Below, one piece after another: positions 32,955 to 40,449 of a stretch of 64,000 nucleotides of DNA; position 1 is the stretch's first letter; the number at the start of each line of letters is the position of its first letter. The translations under genes were made by a program, and so were the position numbers. The notes below the pieces were generated by a model. The model was not told the DNA's origin, made no database searches, and was given only the letters and a program-made list of their open reading frames with translations. Where the stretch lies: the NCBI GenBank assembly GCA_902386135.1, contig CABMIB010000053.1, forward strand, positions 1 to 64,000, in the 5' to 3' direction. Origin of the DNA: an uncultured archaeon. Lineage in GTDB: Archaea > Halobacteriota > Methanosarcinia > Methanosarcinales > Methanoperedenaceae.

Positions 32955-33194
32955 CTACTTCCTTTTCTTCCCCTCGTGCATCTTTTTGATCTCTTCCTCA
33001 GCCGCCGTCATTTTCGCCTTATTCTCCTCGTATATCTTGGAGATGTTCTCCATAGCCCTCTCAAGTCTCTTCTTAAGAACGACAAGTTCCTGGGTAGAAA
33101 GATTATAATCGGGAGTGTTCTCAATCCACAACTGCTCTACATCAATCAGGGCGTTTATGGCAGCTTTCGTCCTGTTTACAGTGTTCTCATCCAT
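32955..33194 (-). CDS. Small coiled-coil protein
   Basis: A 79-residue, highly charged helical protein: RTKAAINALIDVEQLWIENT, a short break (PDYNLSTQE), then a long coiled coil (LVVLKKRLERAMENISKIYE to EEEIKKMHEGKKRK). It has no signal or membrane segment. It is divergent from the MazG-like gene. The lysine-rich end could bind nucleic acid. The family is not recognised. Confidence 0.6.
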   Translation of the reverse strand: MDENTVNRTKAAINALIDVEQLWIENTPDYNLSTQELVVLKKRLERAMENISKIYEENKAKMTAAEEEIKKMHEGKKRK

Positions 33195-33274
33195 GCTGTG
33201 GCTATAGTACTTTTTATTAAATTAAACTTTTCACAGAGGTTTTATGTGCCTGTATAAATAACGAGAGAACAGAG

Positions 33275-33592
33275 GTGATGGCGCAGGACACGCTGCGCTG
33301 TTTTATGGAAATAAAAGAATTCCAGAATATCATGAGAGAGTTGTACGCGCATAACGACAGGCGCAGGGGCAAAGATAAAACGATGCTATGGCTCGTCGAG
33401 GAAGTCGGGGAGCTTGCGGAAGCTGTAAGAAGGGAAGATGAGGCAGGAATAAGAGAAGAGATCGCGGATACGCTGGCGTGGGTGGGCTCGCTGGCAAACC
33501 TTTACGGGATTGACCTGGAAGAGGCTTTCCTTGAAAAGTATCCTTACAGGTGTCCCACATGCGGGCAGAAGCCGTGCATATGTACGGATTAG
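33275..33592 (+). CDS. MazG-like nucleotide pyrophosphohydrolase
   Basis: About 105 residues. The single MazG domain carries the acidic metal-binding pattern WLVEEVGELAEAVRR and REEIADTLAWVGSLANLYG. It is followed by an unusual C-terminal zinc-binding tail (CPTCGQKPCIC). It hydrolyses non-canonical NTPs to NMP and PPi in house-cleaning. The start is uncertain among GTG 33275, ATG 33278 and ATG 33305; the first two have the ribosome-binding site AGAGG. Confidence 0.85.
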   Translation: MMAQDTLRCFMEIKEFQNIMRELYAHNDRRRGKDKTMLWLVEEVGELAEAVRREDEAGIREEIADTLAWVGSLANLYGIDLEEAFLEKYPYRCPTCGQKPCICTD

Positions 33593-33628
33593 TCATCCCT
33601 GTTTCCGGGGAATTCCTGCACGGATATG

Positions 33629-34129
33629 TTATATCAAATGCTCGGCAATCCCCTCTGAGATCACATGGTCGCAGTAAATGCACCGAAGCTCGACGGGCTT
33701 CTTGTTTACCAGGAATTTTGAAATAACAGGCTCACTCGTATTTGAAATACAGTTGGGATTTCCGCACTTCACCACACCTTCAAGGCGCTCCGGCAGGTCA
33801 ACGCGGAATTTCTCGATCACTCCGAAGTCGCGGATGATGTTGATTGTGGCATTTGGCGCTATCAATGAAATCCTGTCCACCTCTTCCTCTTCAAGTTCCC
33901 TGTCTTCTACCTTGACTATATCCTTCATTCCGATAACGCCGCTTGGCACGTTCATGGCCACGGTCACCACTGCCCTTGTAGTGCCTGATATCCCCAATAT
34001 GCGTAACACGTTGAGAGCCTGGCCTGCGGTAATATGATCGATCACTGTCCCGTGCTTTATCCGGCGCACACGCATTTCTCTCTTTATAGAAGAATTATCG
34101 GGATTATCGGTTTCATTAATTTCCGTCAT
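33629..34129 (-). CDS. pyrI: Aspartate carbamoyltransferase regulatory subunit
   Basis: A 166-residue protein with an N-terminal allosteric domain (RRIKHGTVIDHITAGQALNV, nucleotide-binding) and a C-terminal zinc domain. The zinc ligands are CGNPNCISN and CIYCDHVI. It binds the catalytic subunit PyrB and gives feedback control of pyrimidine synthesis by nucleotides. The gene start overlaps the pyrB stop by 4 nt. Confidence 0.95.
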   Translation of the reverse strand: MTEINETDNPDNSSIKREMRVRRIKHGTVIDHITAGQALNVLRILGISGTTRAVVTVAMNVPSGVIGMKDIVKVEDRELEEEEVDRISLIAPNATINIIRDFGVIEKFRVDLPERLEGVVKCGNPNCISNTSEPVISKFLVNKKPVELRCIYCDHVISEGIAEHLI

Positions 34130-35037
34130 ACCGCCTCCATTGCCATAGCCAGGAGCGCCATCCTGACAGGAACGCCGTAGAAGGACTGCTCGAAATACCG
34201 TGCGTACCTTGTCCTGTCAACAGCAGGGTCGATCTCATCCACGCGCGGCAGCGGATGCATTATTATCAGGTTTTCGCGTGCAAATTTCAGGAGCTCTTCG
34301 GTAATCCTGTAGCTTCCTGCTACTTTCTGGTACTCTGCCGGGTCTGGGAAGCGCTCTTTCTGTATCCGCGTAACATACAGCACATCAACATCCCCGATAA
34401 CGTCCTCGATATTCGAAGTCTCGCTGATGATCGCACCCTGTTTTTTCAGGTCTTTTTTTATCGTATCGGGCATCGCCAGTTGCTTTGGCGAGATTAAGGT
34501 CATATCGGCATGATACAGGGACAACGCATAGGCAAGCGAGTGAACGGTCCTGCCATACTTGAGGTCTCCCACTATCGCTATTTTCAGCCCTGAAAGGTTG
34601 CTCTCCCGCATGATGGTATAAAGGTCAAGCAGAGTCTGCGTTGGGTGGTGTCCCGCCCCGTCCCCTGCATTGATTATCGGGATTTTTGAATACTCAGCCG
34701 CCATCCTTGCTGCGCCTTCGCGCGGATGCCGGAGAACAATGGCATCGGCATAATTCCCGATAACCCGTATGGTATCCGCAAGCGTTTCTCCTTTAGCCAC
34801 TGAACTGGCTTCAAGCGCTCCGAGGTTGATCACTTCCCCGCCCAGCCGCTTCATGGCAGTCTCAAAAGACAACCTGGTGCGGGTGCTCGGTTCGTAGAAA
34901 AGCGTCGCCAGGAGCTTTCCTGAAAGGAGGTCTGAACGTTTACCCCTTGCTATCGGTTCGAATTGCTTTACCCTGTTCAGGATAGCATCAATCTCATCCC
35001 TTGAAAAATCCCTCATTGAGATGATGTGATTCGGCAT
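34126..35037 (-). CDS. pyrB: Aspartate carbamoyltransferase catalytic subunit
   Basis: About 303 residues. Carbamoyl-phosphate-binding motif FYEPSTRTRLSFETAMKRLG, DGAGHHPTQTLLDLYTI, VGDLKYGRTVHSLAYALS and the aspartate-binding HPLPRVDEI are all present. It catalyses the committed step of pyrimidine synthesis. It lies upstream of pyrI in one operon with a 4-nt overlap, as in enteric bacteria and most archaea. Confidence 0.97.
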   Translation of the reverse strand: MPNHIISMRDFSRDEIDAILNRVKQFEPIARGKRSDLLSGKLLATLFYEPSTRTRLSFETAMKRLGGEVINLGALEASSVAKGETLADTIRVIGNYADAIVLRHPREGAARMAAEYSKIPIINAGDGAGHHPTQTLLDLYTIMRESNLSGLKIAIVGDLKYGRTVHSLAYALSLYHADMTLISPKQLAMPDTIKKDLKKQGAIISETSNIEDVIGDVDVLYVTRIQKERFPDPAEYQKVAGSYRITEELLKFARENLIIMHPLPRVDEIDPAVDRTRYARYFEQSFYGVPVRMALLAMAMEAV

Positions 35038-35083
35038 CATACCTAATAGGCAACATTCCGATTTAAATTTATTGATGGCACAC

Positions 35084-35704
35084 CTAACCTTGCATCAGTT
35101 TCAGATATTGTGGCGATATCTCTTCAGAAAGAACTATGTTATCCGTAGCAGATATCATTCTGATGCCGTTTTTCTGGGCTTCCGCAGCATCCACGAGAAT
35201 CAAAATAGGATCGTCGGTATGGATCTTTGCTACCTCAAGTGCTTTCTCCACGGACGTGCTCAGGTGGACATACCGCTGTTTTATAGGCTTTAGACCTTTC
35301 TCAAGCAGGATGTCCACCTCTTCCCTGCTTGCCCCGTAGTAGAGTTCGGGAAGCGTGTTGTCCGGATAATCAAGGTCTACATCCACAGAATGACCGTACC
35401 TTGCCCTGATTTTCCTGCCCTGGATCTCGTATCTCTTTTTCTCATCCGACTCGATTATCGAGATAAGTTTTTCTTTGTTAGCCCATTTGTAGCGTGTCCT
35501 CATGGCGTCGCATAGCACATCCAGGTCAACCCATCCGTGCTGGTTCATAGCCAGCCCGAGGTCGTCCGGGAAATGCCGGAGTGCTCCAGAGATGAAGCGT
35601 CCGAGCCGTTCTGTCTGTTCATCATCCAGGATAAGGCTTCCAGCCTCGCCGCATGTACACGCAGTTCCACGGAATACTCCATGAATCGGGCATTTTTTAA
35701 TCAT
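35084..35704 (-). CDS. kptA: RNA 2'-phosphotransferase KptA/Tpt1
   Basis: A 206-residue protein. An N-terminal zinc-ribbon-like segment (CPIHGVFRGTACTCGEAG) of archaeal KptA precedes SGALRHFPDDLGLAMNQHGW, RARYGHSVDVDLDYPDNTLP, LYYGASREEVDILLEKGLKP, RYVHLSTSVEKALEVA and a C-terminal ADP-ribosyltransferase-like core. The Arg-His-Arg-Arg type active site appears conserved in RxRYGHS and KQRYVHLS. It removes 2'-phosphates from RNA using NAD+. In archaea its physiological RNA target is not certain. Confidence 0.92.
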   Translation of the reverse strand: MIKKCPIHGVFRGTACTCGEAGSLILDDEQTERLGRFISGALRHFPDDLGLAMNQHGWVDLDVLCDAMRTRYKWANKEKLISIIESDEKKRYEIQGRKIRARYGHSVDVDLDYPDNTLPELYYGASREEVDILLEKGLKPIKQRYVHLSTSVEKALEVAKIHTDDPILILVDAAEAQKNGIRMISATDNIVLSEEISPQYLKLMQG

Positions 35705-35833
35705 TTCTGGTGCTTATACGAATAAGCAAGTTATATAATTTACCAAAAGCGCAGTACTTCCGGGAAGTAGATGCGAATGTTGGAAAGTACGCAGTTAAAA
35801 AACAGTTATTTACATGGGGGACTTTGAAAAATT

Positions 35834-35909
35834 TGGGGCCCGGGTCGGGATTCGAACCCGAGTCGTAGGATCCACAGTCCCATAGGATAACCAGCTACCC
35901 CACCCAGGC
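35834..35909 (-). tRNA. tRNA-His (GTG anticodon), CCA encoded
   Basis: Read on the minus strand: the acceptor GCCTGGG pairs with CCCGGGC, the D arm is GGGTAGCTGGTTATCC, the anticodon loop is CTGTGGA with GTG, and the T arm is TCGGGTTCGAATCCCGA. The discriminator is C73, the tRNA-His hallmark, followed by an encoded CCA. Base -1 in the gene is T, not G, so the identity G-1 would have to be added after transcription by a Thg1-type enzyme. Confidence 0.95.
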
Positions 35910-36029
35910 ACCTCGGTTAATGATGGGGTATCCCCCGTAAATGCATCTCGTAAGGATAAAGGTTTTGTTTGGGAAGTGCCCTTTTCAAATAAATGTTCTT
36001 GTATTACAAAGGAAAATTTGCCTGCATAT

Positions 36030-36278
36030 TTATTGTTTTCCTCCCCATCTTCCCAGCAACACGATCGCAACCACGCATATTACTGTTACAACGACAGCCG
36101 TGACCATGAAAATGCTCCATTGACCCCATGTTCCACCTGTAGATGTTAGCGGTATTCCACCTGTGACGAAAGCTGAAAGTATAACCTGGGTCCAGACCAT
36201 ACCTATAACTATCCCAAAGGCGGTGCCTAAAGATGTTGCTATAGTCTTTCTAAATTCCATCAAACTTGCTTGAGCCAT
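36030..36278 (-). CDS. DUF5654-like small membrane protein
   Basis: About 82 residues from the ATG at 36278, which has the ribosome-binding site AGGTGGG; a longer reading is less likely. A short cytosolic start (MAQASLMEFRKTIATSLGTA) is followed by two membrane helices (AFGIVIGMVWTQVILSAFV and WSIFMVTAVVVTVICVVAIV) and a basic end. This pattern fits the DUF5654 family common in Methanosarcinales. Function unknown. Confidence 0.7.
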   Translation of the reverse strand: MAQASLMEFRKTIATSLGTAFGIVIGMVWTQVILSAFVTGGIPLTSTGGTWGQWSIFMVTAVVVTVICVVAIVLLGRWGGKQ

Positions 36279-36376
36279 ATTCCCACCTAAGTAGTAATAA
36301 CTATCCAACCGTATTAAGTTTTTCGGTTTATTTATTCCCGTGTGTAGTCCCTAACCGGGACAAACTTTCAGGTATT

Positions 36377-36799
36377 TTAAAAAATCTCTTCAGCAGTTTG
36401 TATCGCCTTCTCGCGCCTGGCAGGGTACACCTTGAGCTTTATCCCGGCTGCTATCGTATCTGTTGTCGCAGCCAGTTGCACTACACCTTTATAAGCTGCC
36501 TGCTTATCGAACCTGATATGGAGATAACACTCATCATCAATCCTTTCACCAAGCTCGCTCTTCAACCTCTCAAGCTCAGGCTCCGAAAGCCTGGATTTTA
36601 ACAACTCTCGAAATCGGTCGCAATCCTTCCCTTTAATTTGCGCCTGAAAGAGTGTAATAGGATTCCCATAATGCCCTTCTGTAGTTACAGCCTCTATCTC
36701 CCCGTCAAAAAGAAAAAGCGACAGGGCAGCTTTTACCCTGTCTATATCTTCTGTCGCCTGTGCAATCGTCCTGAGCGTGATATGGTGTATATTACCCAT
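36377..36799 (-). CDS. RNA-binding protein, DUF54/COG1325 family
   Basis: About 140 residues: IHHITLRTIAQATEDIDRVK, EAVTTEGHYGNPITLFQAQI, LGERIDDECYLHIRFDKQAA and VVQLAATTDTIAAGIKLKVY. This matches the archaeal RNA_binding (PF01877) family, often encoded with exosome or ribosomal genes. It starts inside the L15e stop codon (TGATG), so it is translationally coupled to rpl15e. A role in RNA processing or ribosome assembly is inferred. Confidence 0.85.
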   Translation of the reverse strand: MGNIHHITLRTIAQATEDIDRVKAALSLFLFDGEIEAVTTEGHYGNPITLFQAQIKGKDCDRFRELLKSRLSEPELERLKSELGERIDDECYLHIRFDKQAAYKGVVQLAATTDTIAAGIKLKVYPARREKAIQTAEEIF

Positions 36800-37386
36800 C
36801 ACTTGCCGGTGTTATTATGCGCACGCAGGCTCGGTCTTGTCTTTTCTGTTCCAATGCCTTTATGCCTCTGACCTCTGCCTTTCCTGCCAGCGCTTGTCTT
36901 GCCCCTGAACACACGCCCTTTCTGGGTATTATTAGTGATCCATTTGAGGTTCTTATCGGCCTTAATCACAGGGTGGCTTGTGTCCACGAGTATGGTCTCG
37001 TACCACTTCTGTTTGCCATCCTCGCCGACCCAGTAGCTGTTCAGCACCTGCATATTCGGGTATCTGCGTGCCGCCCGCTCTTCTGCAATGCTCTGGATGC
37101 TCTTGCCGGCAGTTATCTTGTTGACTCCCATATGTTTTGTCCGTCTTCCGCGCTGCCATCTTGATTTGCGCCTTGCGCCGCGCCTTACTTTGACGCGCGC
37201 TACAATAATTCCCTGCTTGGCTTTATAGCCCATCGCCCTTGCGCGGTCAAGCCTTGTCGGGTGTTCCACTCTTACTACTGAAGGCTCGCGCCTCCACTCC
37301 TGTCTTCTGCTCCACATGAGCTCGTCCACATAGGACTCATCCGGTTTTTTCCATGCATCTCTTATGTATGCGTACATTGATTTCAT
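36799..37386 (-). CDS. rpl15e: 50S ribosomal protein L15e
   Basis: 195 residues from the ATG at 37386, the normal length. The protein starts [20 protein letters not shown] and includes [41 protein letters not shown] and the basic end [21 protein letters not shown]15e is present in archaea and eukaryotes and absent from bacteria. The frame is open for 30 more codons upstream, but that segment contains hairpins and looks like a leader. It is in an operon with the DUF54 RNA-binding protein. Confidence 0.96.
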   Translation of the reverse strand: MKSMYAYIRDAWKKPDESYVDELMWSRRQEWRREPSVVRVEHPTRLDRARAMGYKAKQGIIVARVKVRRGARRKSRWQRGRRTKHMGVNKITAGKSIQSIAEERAARRYPNMQVLNSYWVGEDGKQKWYETILVDTSHPVIKADKNLKWITNNTQKGRVFRGKTSAGRKGRGQRHKGIGTEKTRPSLRAHNNTGK

Positions 37387-37480
37387 CGTATTCACCTGCG
37401 TTTTACGGTTCAGCCCTGCCGGGCCACATCCCTGCGGGATATTCTCCCGCCGCTTAAGAGGCTTAAACAATTTCAATGTA
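37387..37480 (-). promoter_or_regulatory. Structured leader of rpl15e
   Basis: Between a plausible transcription start and the L15e ATG lie the hairpins GCGGGA/TCCCGC and GCCCGGCAGGGC. GC-rich stems in an archaeal ribosomal-protein leader may be an autoregulatory or attenuating site. Alternatively this is a 30-residue N-terminal extension, because the frame is open. Confidence 0.4.
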
Positions 37481-37523
37481 ATTAAAGATATCCCAGCTTA
37501 CAATCAGAATTTTTTACCCCAAC

Positions 37524-37543
37524 GTATTTAAAGCTTTAAATAC
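37524..37543. promoter_or_regulatory. Perfect palindromic TATA element between rpl15e and tbp
   Basis: GTATTTAAAG followed by its exact reverse complement CTTTAAATAC. It holds a TATA-like TTTAAATA on each strand, so it can serve both divergent transcription units. The right-hand box lies about 26 nt before the tbp start. Confidence 0.65.
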
Positions 37544-37564
37544 CCTATATAAAAGGTGATGACT

Positions 37565-38131
37565 ATGTCAAAGTCTGAAGAAGCAAAAAAATCCATAAAA
37601 ATTGAAAACGTGGTTGCATCCACAGGGATAGGAACCAAGCTTGATCTTAACGAGGTTATCAGTATTCTTGAAGGAGCGGATTATAATAAAGAGAGGTTCC
37701 CGGGCGTGGTGTACAGAACTACGTCGCCAAAGACCGCGGCGCTTATTTTCGGGAGCGGTAAAATCGTTTGCACCGGGGCAAAAAGCATAGAGGACGTGAG
37801 CAGCGGTCTTACCAAGGTTTTTGAGAAATTAAAAGCCACAGGTATCAAGATACCAAGCAAGCCTGAAATAACGATACAGAACATCGTGGCGTCTGCCGAT
37901 CTCGGGACTGTGCTGAACCTGAATGCTATCGCAATTGGTCTCGGGCTTGAGAATATCGAGTATGAGCCAGAGCAGTTCCCCGGATTAGTGTACCGGTTAT
38001 CCAATCCGAAGGTCGTTATGCTACTGTTCGGCTCAGGGAAGCTTGTTGTTACAGGCGGCAAGAAGCCTGAAGATGCCGAAGCTGCGGTTGAGAAGATCGT
38101 TGAAGAGCTTGACGGATTAGGGCTGCTGTAG
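37565..38131 (+). CDS. tbp: TATA-binding protein
   Basis: About 188 residues in two direct repeats of the TBP saddle: [50 protein letters not shown] and then [50 protein letters not shown]. It recognises TATA boxes and recruits TFB and RNA polymerase. Start ATG 37565 has the ribosome-binding site GGTGAT; ATG 37559 overlaps that site. It is divergent from rpl15e with a palindromic TATA element in between, so TBP may bind its own promoter in either orientation. Confidence 0.97.
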   Translation: MSKSEEAKKSIKIENVVASTGIGTKLDLNEVISILEGADYNKERFPGVVYRTTSPKTAALIFGSGKIVCTGAKSIEDVSSGLTKVFEKLKATGIKIPSKPEITIQNIVASADLGTVLNLNAIAIGLGLENIEYEPEQFPGLVYRLSNPKVVMLLFGSGKLVVTGGKKPEDAEAAVEKIVEELDGLGLL

Positions 38132-38190
38132 CCCTGTATTTTTCTTCTTAGAAAGACAAATTAAGGTAAAAAAATAAAAAATTTTTGAGG

Positions 38191-38457
38191 CTATGCTTCT
38201 TCGTGTGCCGCTCTTATTTCTTCTGAAGTAAACATACTAACTTCATGGGCACGTGCTTTATTTTTTACAAATTCCGGCACTATTTCCAATGCTTCCTTTT
38301 TACTGTCCGCATCCACATATGCCCAGCCTGTATGTTCACCTGATTTACAGCCGAATGCGAATTGTTTAAGTGCGTCTTCCCCTTTCTCAGCCAGTTCATC
38401 AAGTGCCTTCATACACTCTTCGGGAGAGTGTGATGATTCTACTACGTACTTTGACAT
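38191..38457 (-). CDS. Conserved small soluble protein, unknown
   Basis: About 88 residues from the ATG at 38457: KYVVESSHSPEECMKALDEL, ALKQFAFGCKSGEHTGWAYV, ALEIVPEFVKNKARAHEVSM and an acidic end. The alternation of strands and helices suggests a ferredoxin-like (alpha-beta) fold of the type seen in DUF3303-like proteins. Two cysteines are conserved-looking but not in a metal motif. Ribosome-binding site GGAGG. Function not recognised. Confidence 0.7.
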   Translation of the reverse strand: MSKYVVESSHSPEECMKALDELAEKGEDALKQFAFGCKSGEHTGWAYVDADSKKEALEIVPEFVKNKARAHEVSMFTSEEIRAAHEEA

Positions 38458-38596
38458 ATTTTGTTCCTCCACTCTATTTATTTTGTATACACTGATTTGT
38501 GCCTACACTGATACTTACTACTTCTTAGCTGATATACTTTATTTGACCAAAACCGTACTGCATTTGATGGTAATTTCGTGAGATTTTAAGATATAC

Positions 38597-38672
38597 ACCA
38601 CAAAGGGCGCAAAGAACGCAAAGCAGAGCCTTAACAAATCTTTGCGCCCTTTGCGTTCTTAGCGGTGGGTTC
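38597..38672. repeat. Dispersed hairpin repeat R1, copy 3
   Basis: ACCACAAAGGGCGCAAAGAA and CTTTGCGCCCTTTGCGTTCT arms without the ATTACTATAAC tail of copies 1 and 2. It has the best pairing of the three. Confidence 0.85.
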
Positions 38673-38744
38673 GACTGAGCCCCAAGCATAAATATTATAA
38701 CGATAAATATAAGAAAAATCAATGTAATAAAATCTCAGATAATA

Positions 38745-39008
38745 ATGCAGGATTTGAAAGAAATAGATATTTTGGAAGAGGTGGAAAATTTGCAGATAAA
38801 ATACTCCCCTGATGCGGATGTTTTGATAATACGTCTCAGAGAAGGCAAGCCAGCGGATTCTGTCGATATTGCTGAAGGGATTATTGCCCACTATTCGAAG
38901 GATAAAAAGATACTTGAGATCGAGATACTGGATGCTTCAAAGGTTGTTCAGATGAGCGAGTTGAACGTTTCGCTTAAAGGTGCAAAGGCTGAAGCAGCCG
39001 TACAATAA
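38745..39008 (+). CDS. DUF2283 family protein
   Basis: An 87-residue protein. IKYSPDADVLIIRLREGKPA, DIAEGIIAHYSKDKKILEIE and ILDASKVV are the short beta-rich DUF2283 signature, with an N-terminal extension of about 18 residues. These small proteins are widespread in archaea and bacteria and sometimes adjoin toxin-antitoxin loci. Their function is not known. The next small gene starts 5 bp downstream. Confidence 0.85.
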   Translation: MQDLKEIDILEEVENLQIKYSPDADVLIIRLREGKPADSVDIAEGIIAHYSKDKKILEIEILDASKVVQMSELNVSLKGAKAEAAVQ

Positions 39009-39013
39009 ACCCC

Positions 39014-39142
39014 ATGAGGAAAATGCCAGATACTAACAAAACTGAGGAGTTCCTTCAAAAACTCGCGCCCTGCATCGAGCGCGGAGAGCTTGAGAAGTGC
39101 GTGGAGGAGGCGGTGCGGCTGGCGAGGAGATTTACTTTATGA
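39014..39142 (+). CDS. 42-residue helical protein coupled to TatD-like gene
   Basis: MRKMPDTNKTEEFLQKLAPC, IERGELEKCVEEAVRLARRF, TL. It forms two amphipathic helices resembling the start of the cap domain of corrinoid (B12-binding) proteins, where IxxGDxEKxxELxxEAL patterns occur. Its stop overlaps the next start (ATGA), which supports real translation. It may be a truncated corrinoid protein or a small partner of the hydrolase. Confidence 0.5.
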   Translation: MRKMPDTNKTEEFLQKLAPCIERGELEKCVEEAVRLARRFTL

Positions 39143-39978
39143 CCATCCCCATCCTCGATGACCACATGCACTTGAACCCCGCAGGAAGATGCCTCGACGC
39201 AGTCCGCGAATTCGCGCGCGCCGGGGGGACGCATATCGTACTCGTCTCACTGCCGCCCTGGTCTCTTGGCATTGAGATAAACGCGCCCGATGATTACAGA
39301 AATGTGTTCGACAAAGTCCTGAAAATAGCGCGGCGCGCTGAGGAAGCGGAGAAAGTAAAGGTGTTCGTTGTGCTGGGCGTGCACCCCGCCGAGCTGACCA
39401 AATACTACGGGAGAGTCGGACTTGCGCGCGCCGTGGAGATAATGAAAGGCGGGCTTGAGGTGGCGCGCGAATATGTGGATAAAGGTCTTGCGATCGGGCT
39501 AAAGTCCGGACGGCCGCACTATGAGGTTGAGCAAAAACTGTGGGATGCTTCCAATGATATAATGCGCCTCAGCTTTACGCTTGCTAAGGAAGCAGGCTGC
39601 GCCGTGCAACTGCATACTGAAAGTGCCACGGAGGAGGGGCTGGCGGAGATAGCAGGGATCGCCAGGGATGCGGGACTGGCGCCCGAAAAGGTCGTTAAGC
39701 ATTTTTCGCCGCCGATGGTCAAAGTATGCGAGAGAACCGGGATTTTCCCGAGCGTACTGGCAGGGGAAGACGCGATACAGAAAGCCCTTGGCGAAGGGAC
39801 ACGCTTTATGATGGAAACGGATTACATCGATGATTTGAAAAGACCGGGCTCGGTTCTTGGACCAAAGACAGTCCCGAAAAGGACAAAGCAACTGATACCG
39901 GAGTGGGGCGAGGATGTTTTCTGGAAAATACACAAAGAGAACCCGGAACGGGTTTATCGTATAGAAATTGATGTTTAG
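39139..39978 (+). CDS. TatD-related metal-dependent hydrolase (COG1831 type)
   Basis: About 279 residues from the ATG that overlaps the preceding stop. Metal ligands of the TIM-barrel amidohydrolase fold are visible: DDHMHLNPAGRC, VLGVHPAELTKYYGR, VQLHTESATEEGL, VVKHFSPPMVKV and METDYIDDLKRPG. The archaeal COG1831 branch of TatD-like proteins shares these. Possible nuclease or hydrolase activity; the substrate is unknown. In methylotrophic archaea this family is found beside C1 genes, which would fit the corrinoid-like mini-gene before it (inference). Confidence 0.85.
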   Translation: MTIPILDDHMHLNPAGRCLDAVREFARAGGTHIVLVSLPPWSLGIEINAPDDYRNVFDKVLKIARRAEEAEKVKVFVVLGVHPAELTKYYGRVGLARAVEIMKGGLEVAREYVDKGLAIGLKSGRPHYEVEQKLWDASNDIMRLSFTLAKEAGCAVQLHTESATEEGLAEIAGIARDAGLAPEKVVKHFSPPMVKVCERTGIFPSVLAGEDAIQKALGEGTRFMMETDYIDDLKRPGSVLGPKTVPKRTKQLIPEWGEDVFWKIHKENPERVYRIEIDV

Positions 39979-40118
39979 ACTTATAACGCTAATTTCAGCA
40001 GGCACCGGAGGACAGCAATTTCTGAGAACGATACCGCAATATTTATAAACCTACTTGTCTATTTATAGACCACTGGGAAAAACAAGTGGAATCGAGGTCT
40101 GTGCACTGGAGTTGATTT

Positions 40119-40313
40119 ATGTTAGAAACATCTCAAGAGAGGGTGGAATTACTAAAAGCAGGTTTCAAGGGCAAAGAAATAGAAACGCTTTATCTGTTAT
40201 ATAATGGTTTTACGATAGTCCATAGTACACCGTTTTTTAAACCTGCTGATATTAATAAGGAAAATAAAAATACCACCATAAATCAGGAAGCTGCGCCTGA
40301 ATTGAGCTTGTAG
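40119..40313 (+). CDS. Small soluble protein, unknown
   Basis: A 64-residue protein: MLETSQERVELLKAGFKGKE, IETLYLLYNGFTIVHSTPFF and a low-complexity Asn/Lys tail. The first half looks like a helix-turn-helix-sized helical unit. AATATTTATAAAC about 80 nt upstream is a good TATA box and the gene stands alone. I believe similar proteins are repeated in methanotrophic archaeal genomes, but I cannot check that here. Confidence 0.55.
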   Translation: MLETSQERVELLKAGFKGKEIETLYLLYNGFTIVHSTPFFKPADINKENKNTTINQEAAPELSL

Positions 40314-40449
40314 GATAGAATAGGAGTGGGTTTATAGTGCCTGACTCTTGCGGCAGTAAAGTTTTAAAAAAAGTGCAGGAAACGGGCACGATTCCCATTT
40401 ATTAATCGCTATGTTTATAGCTATCTTCTTAGAATTAAACCCACATTAT

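Noticed and set aside
39499-40005. 168-codon frame opposite the TatD-like gene
   Set aside because: Shadow of a gene with clear metal-ligand motifs; no independent support.
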